Assembly (NCBI GenBank): GCA_938092195.1 | Contig: CALKHD010000205.1 | Span: 1 to 14,287, forward strand | From: an uncultured Flavobacteriales bacterium | Lineage (GTDB): Bacteria > Bacteroidota > Bacteroidia > Flavobacteriales_D > Sanyastnellaceae | DNA: 14,287 nucleotides | Direction of reading: 5' to 3' | In this document: positions 1 to 7,037 of the stretch, piece by piece | Numbering within the stretch: the stretch's first letter is position 1 | Layout of the letters: each line of letters starts with the position of its first letter | Made by a program: the position numbers and the translations under genes | The notes under the pieces: model-generated | Database searches by the model: none | Seen by the model: only the letters and a program-made list of their open reading frames with translations | Told to the model about the DNA's origin: nothing

Positions 1-1458
1 AGCATTCCAGACGCCGGTTCCGCCGAGCGAATCGTCTTGGATTGTTTGCTTCAGGAGCAAGACGCGGAGGGCAACGTCATCTGGTCTTGGCGGGCCAGCG
101 ATCACATTCCCCCCAATTGGTGCAGCCACTGCCCATGGCAATTTCCACTCTTGGATGCCTATCACCACAACAGTTTTCAGACCCAGGAAAATGGGGACAT
201 TCTGCTCAATTTGAGGAACATGGACATGGTGGTCATGATCGACCACGACAGCGGTGAATTGCTTTGGAAATTGGGTGGGCCTCTGAGCGATTTTGAATTT
301 GCCAGTCCCCAGGATTTCTTTCATCAGCAGCATGACGCACAAATGCTCAGCGAGGATCGCATCCTTTTGTTTGACAACTCCACCAATGGGGTCTTGCAGG
401 TTGCCCGAGGTGCGGAGTATGAATTGAACCTGGAAGCCGGGACGGCCACTTTGGTGGATTCTTGGCCTCACCCCGATGGCAACAATGCATCCAGCCAAGG
501 CAGCATTCAGCGGCTCGATGATGGGGGGACCTTGATTGGGTGGGGGACCGCGGAGTCAGACGCGTTGAATGGAGGTCTCGTCTCGGAATTTGGGCCAGAA
601 GGTGCCTTGCGTGGCACCCTTTATTTCCCGTCAAATCATTTCGCTTACCGTGCACGAAAAGTTCCTGAAGGGGGGTTGCCATTGCACATGGGGTGCGCCA
701 ACATTCAGGCTTGCAATTACGATCCCATATCGGTGGTGAGCGACATGTGTGTTCTTCAGGGAGACGATTGCAACGACGGCGATGCTTGCACAGAGGAAGA
801 CAAAATTCAAGAAGATTGCAGCTGTCAAGGGGTCACCTCACAGTCGGATGAAGAGGCGGATCAATGTTTGGATCCAGCAGCGTTGAATTTTAATCCTTGC
901 CCCAGCAGTTCAACCGATGATGGCAGTTGTCTATATCAAGTTCCATTTCGCGTCGACCTCACCAGCGGGCTTGCCATTCCCTCCTCCGTGGGCTTGCTTT
1001 TGGAAGGAAGCTCTGCGCTCCCCCTCGAAGAGGGAGGCTTTGGAACATGGCATGGGGATTTGATTCTGGGCAACGGTCTTTGGTCATACAGTTTTCAAGC
1101 GGACGGTGAATCTGAAGGGGTCACGCGCTCTTTGGATTTGACATGGCCGGTCTCTTGGGACGGCTCAGAAATCCGAGCGTGTTTTGATCAGGTTTTGACT
1201 GCCTGTCCTGGGTGTTCAGACCCGGATGATTTGGCCTTCTCTCCCTTTGCCACCGACCTCTCTCTTTGTGGAGCTGTGGGGCCGTCGGGATGCACTTATC
1301 CCACCGCCTTTAATTTTAACCCGCTGGCGTTTTTTGAGGATGGGACCTGTGTCTTTGAGGTGTCCAGCCCCTGTCCTGGAGACTTGAATGGAGACGACAT
1401 CATCGGGGTGAATGACATCATTGAACTCCTGACTTTCTTCGGAACGATCTGCGATTGA
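1..1458 (+). CDS. Secreted arylsulfotransferase-like (ASST family) protein with Cys-rich repeats and dockerin-like C-terminus, 5'-truncated by window edge
   Basis: The reading frame is open from base 1, so the gene starts upstream; the in-frame TTG at 37 is internal. The first ~210 visible residues resemble the arylsulfotransferase (ASST) beta-propeller family: HHNSFQTQENGD (163-198), then RNMDMVVMIDHDSGELLWKL, and FFHQQHDAQML near 319-351, where the family has its His-bearing blades. ASST enzymes move sulfate between phenolic donors and acceptors outside the cytoplasm. From ~688 the protein changes character: Cys-rich modules of the type GC..p.A.NFNP.a..DG.C occur near 688-753, 865-936 and 1288-1356, with a CNDGDACTEED-type segment near 763-820. 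A sandwich-like stretch lies between them. The last ~25 residues (1372-1458), CPGDLNGDDIIGVNDIIELL, resemble a single dockerin/EF-hand-like calcium loop; no classical type IX sorting tail is evident. Extracellular location is inferred. Family call fairly secure, substrate unknown. Convergent with the response regulator, with a 6-nt gap. Confidence 0.75.
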   Translation, partial: SIPDAGSAERIVLDCLLQEQDAEGNVIWSWRASDHIPPNWCSHCPWQFPLLDAYHHNSFQTQENGDILLNLRNMDMVVMIDHDSGELLWKLGGPLSDFEFASPQDFFHQQHDAQMLSEDRILLFDNSTNGVLQVARGAEYELNLEAGTATLVDSWPHPDGNNASSQGSIQRLDDGGTLIGWGTAESDALNGGLVSEFGPEGALRGTLYFPSNHFAYRARKVPEGGLPLHMGCANIQACNYDPISVVSDMCVLQGDDCNDGDACTEEDKIQEDCSCQGVTSQSDEEADQCLDPAALNFNPCPSSSTDDGSCLYQVPFRVDLTSGLAIPSSVGLLLEGSSALPLEEGGFGTWHGDLILGNGLWSYSFQADGESEGVTRSLDLTWPVSWDGSEIRACFDQVLTACPGCSDPDDLAFSPFATDLSLCGAVGPSGCTYPTAFNFNPLAFFEDGTCVFEVSSPCPGDLNGDDIIGVNDIIELLTFFGTICD

Positions 1459-1464
1459 TCAGCT

Positions 1465-2160
1465 TTATTGGATGGCTTCCAGTCTGAAACCCACGCCGTG
1501 GATGGTGTCCAATTTGACCTGGGGGTCCGCTTTGAGCAATTTCCTCAGTCTGGCGATGTATACGTCCATGCTCCTTCCCACGAAATAGCCGGACTCTCCC
1601 CACACCATTCGGGCAATCAAGTCTCGTTCTGTGGTTCTTCCCTGGCGTTGCATGAGCAGTTTGAGCACCTTTCCTTCTTTGGGGGTGAGGCGCTGCTGGC
1701 CTGAAGGCCAAGTGAGCGTGAAGGATTCAGTGTCCAAGACAAAGTTGCCCAGGGAGAGATGATCAGGGCCTTCTTCGCGGTCCCTTCTCTTCAGCAGGCT
1801 TTGAATTCGAAGCAGAAGCTCTTCATTGTCAAACGGCTTGGTGACGTAGTCGTCTGCCCCAGCGCGCAATCCCCGAACCCGGTCTTCTACACGGTCTCGT
1901 GCAGTCAGCAATAGAATGGGCAGGTTTGGCTTGAGTTTCCGCAAGTCCTCCGTGAGTTCAAATCCATCTCGGCCAGGCAGCATGACGTCGAGCAAAGCCA
2001 GGTCAAAATGCCCTTCATGGAACGCAGGAAGGGCTTCTCTTCCATCTCGGATCAGCACGGGTTTGTGGCCCTCCATTCTGAGGAGGTCGTTCAGCAACAA
2101 TCCCAGTGACGGATCGTCTTCAACGAGCAGGATACGGGCCGACTTCTTATCCATGTCCAT
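1465..2160 (-). CDS. OmpR/PhoB-family response regulator
   Basis: A 231-residue two-domain response regulator. The receiver domain (about 8-125) has the acidic pair D15/D16, phospho-acceptor D58 in LLDVMLPG, switch residue T86 and conserved K108 in VTKPF. A winged-helix output domain (about 132-229) follows, with the recognition-helix segment SMDVYIARLRKLL (197-209) and the wing IHGVGFRLE. Length and order are normal for the family. It should bind promoter DNA as a phosphorylated dimer; targets cannot be told from sequence. The ATG start overlaps the 3' end of the upstream sensor-kinase gene by 14 nt, with a second ATG two codons later also inside the overlap. Translational coupling and a dedicated kinase-regulator pair are therefore very likely. 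Similar pairs in Bacteroidota are often named RprXY-like, but I cannot assign that name firmly. The stop (TAA) lies 6 nt from the convergent sulfotransferase-like gene. Confidence 0.92.
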   Translation of the reverse strand: MDMDKKSARILLVEDDPSLGLLLNDLLRMEGHKPVLIRDGREALPAFHEGHFDLALLDVMLPGRDGFELTEDLRKLKPNLPILLLTARDRVEDRVRGLRAGADDYVTKPFDNEELLLRIQSLLKRRDREEGPDHLSLGNFVLDTESFTLTWPSGQQRLTPKEGKVLKLLMQRQGRTTERDLIARMVWGESGYFVGRSMDVYIARLRKLLKADPQVKLDTIHGVGFRLEAIQ

Positions 2161-3430
2161 TCATGGGGAGTTCGACGGTGAATGCTGACCCCTCACCTGG
2201 CGTGCTTTCGCAATGAATCGTGCCACCGTGAGCGTCGACAATGGTTTTCGCATAATGCAGGCCCAACCCAAACCCCTTGACATCGTGCCTGTCTCCAGTG
2301 GGGACCCTGTGAAAACGCTCAAAAACACGCTTCAAGTGAGGTTGAGGGATTCCAATTCCTCGGTCCGAAACGGTCAGTCTCCAGGCTGGATTTGGAGAAG
2401 GCGTTCGCCCGATGCGGATGGCCACCTGAGGAGGGGCGTCGCCGCAATACCGGATGGCGTTGTCGATCAAGTTGCTGAGCAAACCGTCCATATGGGTCCG
2501 GTCGCCTTGAAGTGTCGCGTTTGAGGATCGGGCTTCTGGTTCGATGGAAAGGTCAATATGGCCGCCAAGTTGCTCCACATTGGGCCGAAATGCATCCGTG
2601 CATTGGGACACCCAGAGCTCCACAGGAATGGGGGCGAACTGGAATTGACCCGCATCGCTGCCGAGGGTGGCAATGTCCATGACCTTCTCCACTTGCCTGC
2701 GCATTCTCTCGTTTTCGGAAAGGATCAGGTCCAAATAGCGTTTGCGTGCCACAGGGTCCTCCCCAATGTCGCTTCGAGAAAGAAGTTGAGCCCCAGAGGC
2801 GATGGATGCGATGGGGGTTTTGAATTCATGCGTCATGTTGTTGATGAAGTCCTCACGGACTTCAGACAGGCGCTTTTGTCGGAGCACAATCACCACAGCA
2901 TAGACGAAGGTTCCCAGAACCAGCAGTTGGAGGGCGCTGGCCAGCAACCAACGGTCCAAGCTCATCAAGATGTCGGCGCGACGGTCGGGAAATCGAATGC
3001 CGAAATAATGGCCGTCCTGCTCGAATCGAGGCAGGCGGGATTGCCCTTCTTTCTCATCTCCAACACGTCCGCCATAGACAATGCTGTCGCTGAAACAGTC
3101 ATAAATGGCGTAGTCGAATTCTGAATTTAAAGCTGCGCGCTCAAAAGACTCACGCAACAGGGCTTCCAGCAAGAAGGGGTGCAGGGTGTCGTTGATGTTG
3201 GCCACAAAAAAATTCGAGGCCTGCTGTCGAACAGGCTCCACCAGGGCGCTGTCCCCGCGCATGGCTTGGATGTCGTCCACCACTTCTGTCAGGGCAATCA
3301 CCACCTTCTCATTGAACTCCCTTTCGCCGAGGTCCACAGCCTGACGCAGCCAAATCAGCTGCAGCAGGAGCGTTCCCCCGATGGAGATCAATCCTGTGAG
3401 GATTAAAATGCGGATGCGTCTGCGGGTCAC
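2147..3430 (-). CDS. Membrane sensor histidine kinase
   Basis: A 427-residue kinase of classical build. Transmembrane helix 1 is about 8-28, an extracytoplasmic sensor region of ~130 residues follows, and helix 2 is about 162-184. Next come the HisKA domain with phospho-accepting H201 in MTHEFKTPIASI and an HATPase_c domain. The ATP-binding boxes are all intact: N box SNLIDNAIRY (319-328), G1 SDRGIGIP (355-362), F box FERFHR (370-375), G2 GFGLGL (386-391). The start is GTG at 3430. An in-frame stop lies only 9-12 nt further upstream, and the next Met would lose helix 1, so this start is nearly forced. The sensor region has no recognisable PAS or other named domain, so the signal is unknown. 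It overlaps the response regulator by 14 nt, and the two should form one two-component system. A TAnnTTTG-type promoter box sits directly upstream. Confidence 0.92.
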   Translation of the reverse strand: MTRRRIRILILTGLISIGGTLLLQLIWLRQAVDLGEREFNEKVVIALTEVVDDIQAMRGDSALVEPVRQQASNFFVANINDTLHPFLLEALLRESFERAALNSEFDYAIYDCFSDSIVYGGRVGDEKEGQSRLPRFEQDGHYFGIRFPDRRADILMSLDRWLLASALQLLVLGTFVYAVVIVLRQKRLSEVREDFINNMTHEFKTPIASIASGAQLLSRSDIGEDPVARKRYLDLILSENERMRRQVEKVMDIATLGSDAGQFQFAPIPVELWVSQCTDAFRPNVEQLGGHIDLSIEPEARSSNATLQGDRTHMDGLLSNLIDNAIRYCGDAPPQVAIRIGRTPSPNPAWRLTVSDRGIGIPQPHLKRVFERFHRVPTGDRHDVKGFGLGLHYAKTIVDAHGGTIHCESTPGEGSAFTVELPMNGHG

Positions 3431-3434
3431 ATGG

Positions 3435-3442
3435 CAAATTTA
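3435..3442 (-). promoter_or_regulatory. Candidate Bacteroidota -7 promoter box (TAAATTTG) for the kinase/regulator operon
   Basis: Read on the minus strand, this octamer matches the TAnnTTTG -7 element described for Bacteroidota primary-sigma promoters. It ends 4 nt before the GTG start of the kinase, so transcription would begin almost at the start codon, giving a leaderless or nearly leaderless mRNA. The expected upstream TTTG/TTG (-33) element is not well placed: the nearest TTG is only about 14 nt away. An eight-base match with two free positions can occur by chance, so this is suggestive only. Confidence 0.4.
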
Positions 3443-3497
3443 GCGTTCTGCTGACCCAAGAGGCCCATTGGCCTTCGCGGACTTCGTCAGGGTGTCG

Positions 3498-3505
3498 TAG
3501 TTTCG
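3498..3505 (+). promoter_or_regulatory. Weak candidate -7 box (TAGTTTCG) for the 3510 gene
   Basis: One mismatch from TAnnTTTG, located 4 nt before the GTG start at 3510. The geometry mirrors the box on the opposite strand at 3435-3442 in this divergent 79-bp intergenic region. No convincing -33 element was found. Low confidence. Confidence 0.22.
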
Positions 3506-3509
3506 GGGC

Positions 3510-4328
3510 GTGCCAATTCAATTGAAGCCCTTTCGATTTTATTCCACGGTGATGGCCATTGCCATGATCATGTCCATGGTCACGTCCGTCCTTGGTCAGC
3601 AATCCGTGGAGCTCAGTGGTTTGTACCAAGGCGAAAATTTGCTCGTGGTCAACGAAACCAATCCTGATGGTGTGGGGTTTTGCTGCTACGAGGTTCGCGT
3701 CAATGGACAATTGACCGCCGATGAGGTGAATTCACATGCTTTCGAAATAGACCTGCGCAGCCAAAGCATCGTTTTGGGCAAGGGCCTGTCGGTTCGATTG
3801 ATGCACAGACCGGGGTGCGCACCGCGCATCTTGAACCCCGAAGTTGTGAAGCCTTCGCCGGGCTTTGAGTTGATTGATTTTAAAGTGTCCTCCACCGGGG
3901 ATGTGGTTTGGACTTCCTCCGAAGAGCGGGGCCGAATGCCCTACGTTTTGCAGCAATTCAAATGGGGAAAGTGGGTGGACGTGGTCCGCGTCGATGGCCG
4001 AGGCGGTCCAGGAGAGAGGCATTACAGCGCTCATATTGACCCCATTCTCGGGGAAAACGTGTTGCGCCTGACCCACTTGGCTCCCGATGGGTCGTTGGAG
4101 GTCAAAGGAGAAGCTCGCTTCTCTGCTGAGGTTCCACAAGTGGACTTTGAGTACAACCACAAAAAGCAGAAGATTGAATTTTCTCGGCCCACACAATTTG
4201 AGATTGTAGACGCTTTTGGAACGGTTGTTCTTCGAGGGAATGGCCGTCAAGGTGTCCTTCGCTATCTTGCACGTGGCGAGTACTTCGTCAACTTCGGCGC
4301 CAGGTCAGAGACCTTCAAGAAGCGCTGA
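3510..4328 (+). CDS. Conserved exported protein of unknown function, Bacteroidota type
   Basis: A 272-residue protein starting at GTG. This start supplies basic residues K6 and R9 ahead of a hydrophobic stretch (about 11-29, FYSTVMAIAMIMSMVTSVLG), a credible Sec signal peptide with cleavage near G29/Q30. The internal ATG at 3552 would lose that basic part. After cleavage comes a region with C58, C59 and C103 (GVGFCCYEVRVNG; MHRPGCAPRILNPEV), then a beta-rich middle (PYVLQQFKWGKWVDVVRVDG). The C-terminus has the rhythm FEIVDAFGTVVLRG...LARGEYFVNFG...ETFKKR (about 229-272). That rhythm resembles the type IX secretion (type A) sorting-tail fold, though it may simply be the native beta domain of this family. 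From memory, proteins of this length and pattern are widespread and unnamed in Bacteroidota; I cannot assign a function. Its TGA stop lies in the same frame as the following DUF4290 gene. Location is probably periplasmic or cell surface. Confidence 0.8.
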   Translation: MPIQLKPFRFYSTVMAIAMIMSMVTSVLGQQSVELSGLYQGENLLVVNETNPDGVGFCCYEVRVNGQLTADEVNSHAFEIDLRSQSIVLGKGLSVRLMHRPGCAPRILNPEVVKPSPGFELIDFKVSSTGDVVWTSSEERGRMPYVLQQFKWGKWVDVVRVDGRGGPGERHYSAHIDPILGENVLRLTHLAPDGSLEVKGEARFSAEVPQVDFEYNHKKQKIEFSRPTQFEIVDAFGTVVLRGNGRQGVLRYLARGEYFVNFGARSETFKKR

Positions 4329-4409
4329 GCGCATCCGGCCAAGGCCGAACACTTATTTCCAGTCCATCGCGACAGGCCCACGACTCCAGCCGCCACGGCC
4401 ACTGAAGGT

Positions 4410-5024
4410 CTGACTTACAACAGTCAGCGTCCAGACATCGCCATTCCCGAATACGGTCGGGTGGTGCACGAATTGATTGCCCATTGCATTACGCTTGAAG
4501 ACCGTGAAGAGCGCAACAAATGCGCCGCAGCCATTGTGAGTGTGATGCGCACCTTGGTTCCGGGTTCAAAAGAGATGGTGGACCACGAAGAAAAGCTTTG
4601 GGGTCACCTCCACGTGATGTCCAATTGGCAGCTCGACATTGATGCCCCATTTCCACCTCCGGCCAAGCCCGACCAAGATCCAGGGCCAGATCGCTTGACT
4701 TACACTCAGATTGGCAAAAGGCCCTCTTTCTACGGGCGCATTGTCGAAGATCTGATTGTGAAAGCCAAGGACATGCCAGAAGGGGAGGAGCGCGCTGCGC
4801 TGGCCATGATGATCGCCAACCTTTTGAAAAGGCAGTACCTGACTTGGAACAAAGGGGCTGTAGAAGACCCACTCATTCGCGCTCAACTTCGCGAGATGTC
4901 GGATGGAAAACTGGATGTGCCTGCAGAGGTGGACCTGGTTTCTTCCAGTGAAGTGCTGAAGAGCAAGCGCAAAACCTCCAACAACTTCCGCAACCACCGA
5001 GGTGGGGGCAAAAGGAAGCGCTAA
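4410..5024 (+). CDS. DUF4290 domain protein; start codon uncertain (CTG 4410 or GTG 4461)
   Basis: The protein matches the Bacteroidota DUF4290 family throughout: PEYGR near the N-terminus, CITLEDREERNKCA, KLWGHLHVMSNWQLDID, YGRIVEDLIVKA, and a short polar-basic tail ending GGGKRKR. The family N-terminus normally reads M-x-YN-x-QR...PEYGR. Here the reading LTYNSQRPDIAIPEYGR is present, but its first residue is a CTG codon at 4410. There is no ATG, GTG or TTG in any forward frame between the previous stop (4326) and GTG 4461. Starting at GTG 4461 (187 residues) would remove the conserved PEYGR block; starting at CTG 4410 gives 204 residues and full family coverage. GAAGG at 4404-4408 is too close to act as a normal ribosome-binding site. 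A cytoplasmic protein is likely, and its function is unknown. It precedes murA, an adjacency I recall from other Bacteroidota, with a terminator hairpin between them. Confidence 0.8.
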   Translation: MTYNSQRPDIAIPEYGRVVHELIAHCITLEDREERNKCAAAIVSVMRTLVPGSKEMVDHEEKLWGHLHVMSNWQLDIDAPFPPPAKPDQDPGPDRLTYTQIGKRPSFYGRIVEDLIVKAKDMPEGEERAALAMMIANLLKRQYLTWNKGAVEDPLIRAQLREMSDGKLDVPAEVDLVSSSEVLKSKRKTSNNFRNHRGGGKRKR

Positions 5025-5082
5025 TTGGACTTCTGGAGACCAGTGTGACGGCCTCCCGGATGGCTTGTCGAAAAGAACACAG

Positions 5083-5105
5083 AAGGGACCTTGATGGTCC
5101 CTTTT
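5083..5105 (+). terminator. Intrinsic terminator between the DUF4290 gene and murA
   Basis: A perfect 8-bp inverted repeat, AAGGGACC (5083-5090) and GGTCCCTT (5096-5103), is separated by a 5-nt loop, TTGAT. The right arm runs into a short T tract (5102-5105). It lies 59 nt after the DUF4290 stop and about 38 nt before the murA ATG. The U tract is short, so termination may be partial. If it is efficient, murA needs a promoter within roughly 40 nt, and I see no good TAnnTTTG match there. A role in the murA leader is therefore also possible. Confidence 0.65.
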
Positions 5106-5142
5106 GCTTGCCCAACTTGTCAGCCAAACCGCTGATCAAACC

Positions 5143-6456
5143 ATGGGCACTTTCGTTATCGAGGGAGGACATCCTCTCAATGGATCCATCACGCCGCAAG
5201 GCGCCAAAAATGAGGCGCTTCAGGTGGTGTGTGCTGCTCTTCTCACGTCCGAGCCAGTCACCATTTCTAACCTTCCCGACATTGTCGATGTCAACCGCCT
5301 GATTGACTTGCTGTCTTCCATGGGGGTCAAAGTGGAAAAGCTCGATGCGGGCTCTTTTCGCTTTCAGGCAGATGAGGTCAACATCGGATACCTCGAAAGC
5401 GAGGAGTTTCGTCAAAAAGGGGGCGGCCTGAGGGGAAGCGTGATGGTGATGGGCCCATTGCTTGGCAGGTTTGGCAAGGGGTACATCCCCAAGCCAGGGG
5501 GAGACAAGATTGGTCGACGCAGGATGGACACCCACTTCATTGGGTTCGAGAACCTCGGGGCAACATTCCGCTACGATTCGGGCGAGACCTTCTTCCGTGC
5601 TGAAGCCAAAAACGGCTTGAAGGGAAGTGACATGCTCTTGGATGAAGCCTCCGTGACTGGCACGGCCAACATTGTGATGGCTGCAGCATTGGCCAAGGGC
5701 AAGACCACGATTTACAATGCGGCATGTGAGCCTTATTTGCAGCAGCTCTGCAAGATGATCAACCGCATGGGGGGCAAGATCTCCGGTGTGGGGTCCAACC
5801 TTCTGACCATCGAGGGGGTGGAGTCTTTGGGCGGATGTGACCACCGTTGTTTGCCCGACATGATTGAAATCGGCAGCTTCATCGGCATGGCGGCCATGAC
5901 CCGAGGAGAGCTCACGATCAAGGACGTGAGCTGGGATGACCTCGGTCAGATTCCAAGGGTGTTCCAGCGCATGGGCATTGAGCTGGAGAGAAGGGGCAAC
6001 GATTTGTACGTGCCTTCGCAAGACCATTATGAAATCGACACGTTCATTGACGGTTCCATTCTGACCGTGTCTGATGCACCTTGGCCGGGCTTCACCCCGG
6101 ACTTGCTGTCCATCCTCTTGGTGACCGCCACCCAGGCCCGTGGAAGTGTTCTTGTCCATCAAAAGATGTTTGAGAGTCGTCTCTTTTTTGTGGACAAGCT
6201 CATCGACATGGGGGCCCAAATCATCCTGTGTGATCCTCACCGTGCCACGGTCATTGGCCTAGACAAAAAGACGCCTTTGCGCGGGGTCACTATGACCTCA
6301 CCCGACATCCGGGCCGGGGTGAGTTTGCTGATTGCTGCGCTGTCTGCAGAGGGGAAGTCTACCATCCACAACATTGGCCAAATCGACCGGGGATATCAGT
6401 ACATCGAACATCGATTGCGCGCACTCGGTGCACAAATTGAGCGACTTGCAGACTGA
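5143..6456 (+). CDS. murA: UDP-N-acetylglucosamine 1-carboxyvinyltransferase (MurA)
   Basis: The product catalyses the first committed step of peptidoglycan synthesis in the cytoplasm, transferring enolpyruvate from PEP to UDP-GlcNAc. The 437-residue length is normal. The start is the ATG at 5143 (MGTFVIEGGHPLNGSITPQG); the frame runs open further upstream from a TTG, but family alignment begins here. Visible landmarks are K22 in GAKNEAL (PEP binding), the catalytic loop KPGGDKIGRRRMDTHF (118-133), the SDAPWPGFTPDL segment carrying the conserved acidic residue, and DIRAGVSLLIAALSAEG near the C-terminus. The loop residue equivalent to E. coli Cys115 is Asp (D121). That replacement is known in mycobacterial, chlamydial and Borrelia MurA and makes the enzyme insensitive to fosfomycin. 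Otherwise all expected elements are present. It follows a terminator hairpin and is followed after 41 nt by the thioredoxin-like gene. Confidence 0.96.
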   Translation: MGTFVIEGGHPLNGSITPQGAKNEALQVVCAALLTSEPVTISNLPDIVDVNRLIDLLSSMGVKVEKLDAGSFRFQADEVNIGYLESEEFRQKGGGLRGSVMVMGPLLGRFGKGYIPKPGGDKIGRRRMDTHFIGFENLGATFRYDSGETFFRAEAKNGLKGSDMLLDEASVTGTANIVMAAALAKGKTTIYNAACEPYLQQLCKMINRMGGKISGVGSNLLTIEGVESLGGCDHRCLPDMIEIGSFIGMAAMTRGELTIKDVSWDDLGQIPRVFQRMGIELERRGNDLYVPSQDHYEIDTFIDGSILTVSDAPWPGFTPDLLSILLVTATQARGSVLVHQKMFESRLFFVDKLIDMGAQIILCDPHRATVIGLDKKTPLRGVTMTSPDIRAGVSLLIAALSAEGKSTIHNIGQIDRGYQYIEHRLRALGAQIERLAD

Positions 6457-6497
6457 GGTCTGCACCTCGAGCGTTCCATCCGTAAATTGAGCATGCA

Positions 6498-7037
6498 ATG
6501 AAAGCATCTATTCTCCTCCGTTCATCCATGATTCTCGCGCTTTGCGCGACCGTTCACTTGTCTGCATCAGCTCAAGATCCTCGGATTGGAACGGCCGTTG
6601 GCGATCAAGCCCCAGAATTGACCCTGAATGGGTTGGATGGGGAGCAGGTCAAGTTGAGTGACTTGCGCGGGCAATTGGTCCTTGTGGACTTCTGGGCCAG
6701 CTGGTGCGGACCTTGTCGCCGGGAGAACCCCAATGTGGTCAATGCGTTCAAGAAGTACCGCAAGGCGAAATTCAAAAACGCCGACGGTTTCACTGTGGCG
6801 AGCGTTTCATTGGACCGAAAGCAAGAAAGCTGGGAAAAGGCGGTGAAGCAGGATCAGTTGGATTGGGATTGGCATGGAAGCGACCTCGGAGGTTGGGAGA
6901 GTGAGGCTGCCGCTCTGTACGGTGTGAGCAGCATCCCCATGAGCTTTTTGGTGGATGAGAACGGCATCATTGTCGCGAAGAATTTGCGCGGCATGGAACT
7001 CCACATTCAGATCGACCAGCACGTGGCCCGTCTGTGA
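6498..7037 (+). CDS. Exported TlpA-like thiol-disulfide oxidoreductase (thioredoxin fold)
   Basis: A 179-residue protein with a signal peptide: K2 and R8, a hydrophobic core about 9-22, and likely cleavage after ASA (23-25). A Redoxin/AhpC-TSA-type thioredoxin domain covers about 33-175. The active site is FWASWCGPCRRENP with C70 and C73, and the cis-proline is P147 in SSIPMSFLVDENG. Known relatives work in the periplasm as thiol reductants (for example in cytochrome c maturation) or in redox homeostasis; the specific partner is not evident here. The start is ATG 6498. A second ATG at 6493 is out of frame. It may be co-transcribed with murA (41-nt gap), though a partial promoter-like TAAATTG lies at 6483-6489. 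The stop codon is embedded in the first half-site of the repeat array that precedes grpE. Confidence 0.88.
   Translation: MKASILLRSSMILALCATVHLSASAQDPRIGTAVGDQAPELTLNGLDGEQVKLSDLRGQLVLVDFWASWCGPCRRENPNVVNAFKKYRKAKFKNADGFTVASVSLDRKQESWEKAVKQDQLDWDWHGSDLGGWESEAAALYGVSSIPMSFLVDENGIIVAKNLRGMELHIQIDQHVARL

Noticed and set aside
37..39. TTG as start of the first gene
   Set aside because: The frame is open to base 1 and the sequence there continues as protein-like; no signal peptide follows the TTG. The true start is upstream of the window.
2558..3124. 188-codon plus-strand frame opposite the sensor kinase
   Set aside because: The kinase frame on the minus strand has every expected motif; this one has none.
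4873..6240. 455-codon open frame on the minus strand opposite murA
   Set aside because: It lies wholly inside murA, a certain gene, and part of the DUF4290 gene. The translation is rich in His, Gln and Leu with no recognisable domain, as expected for an antisense shadow in GC-rich DNA.
6455..6468. GAGGT-CTGC-ACCTC hairpin at the murA stop
   Set aside because: Five base pairs, no T tract; likely chance.
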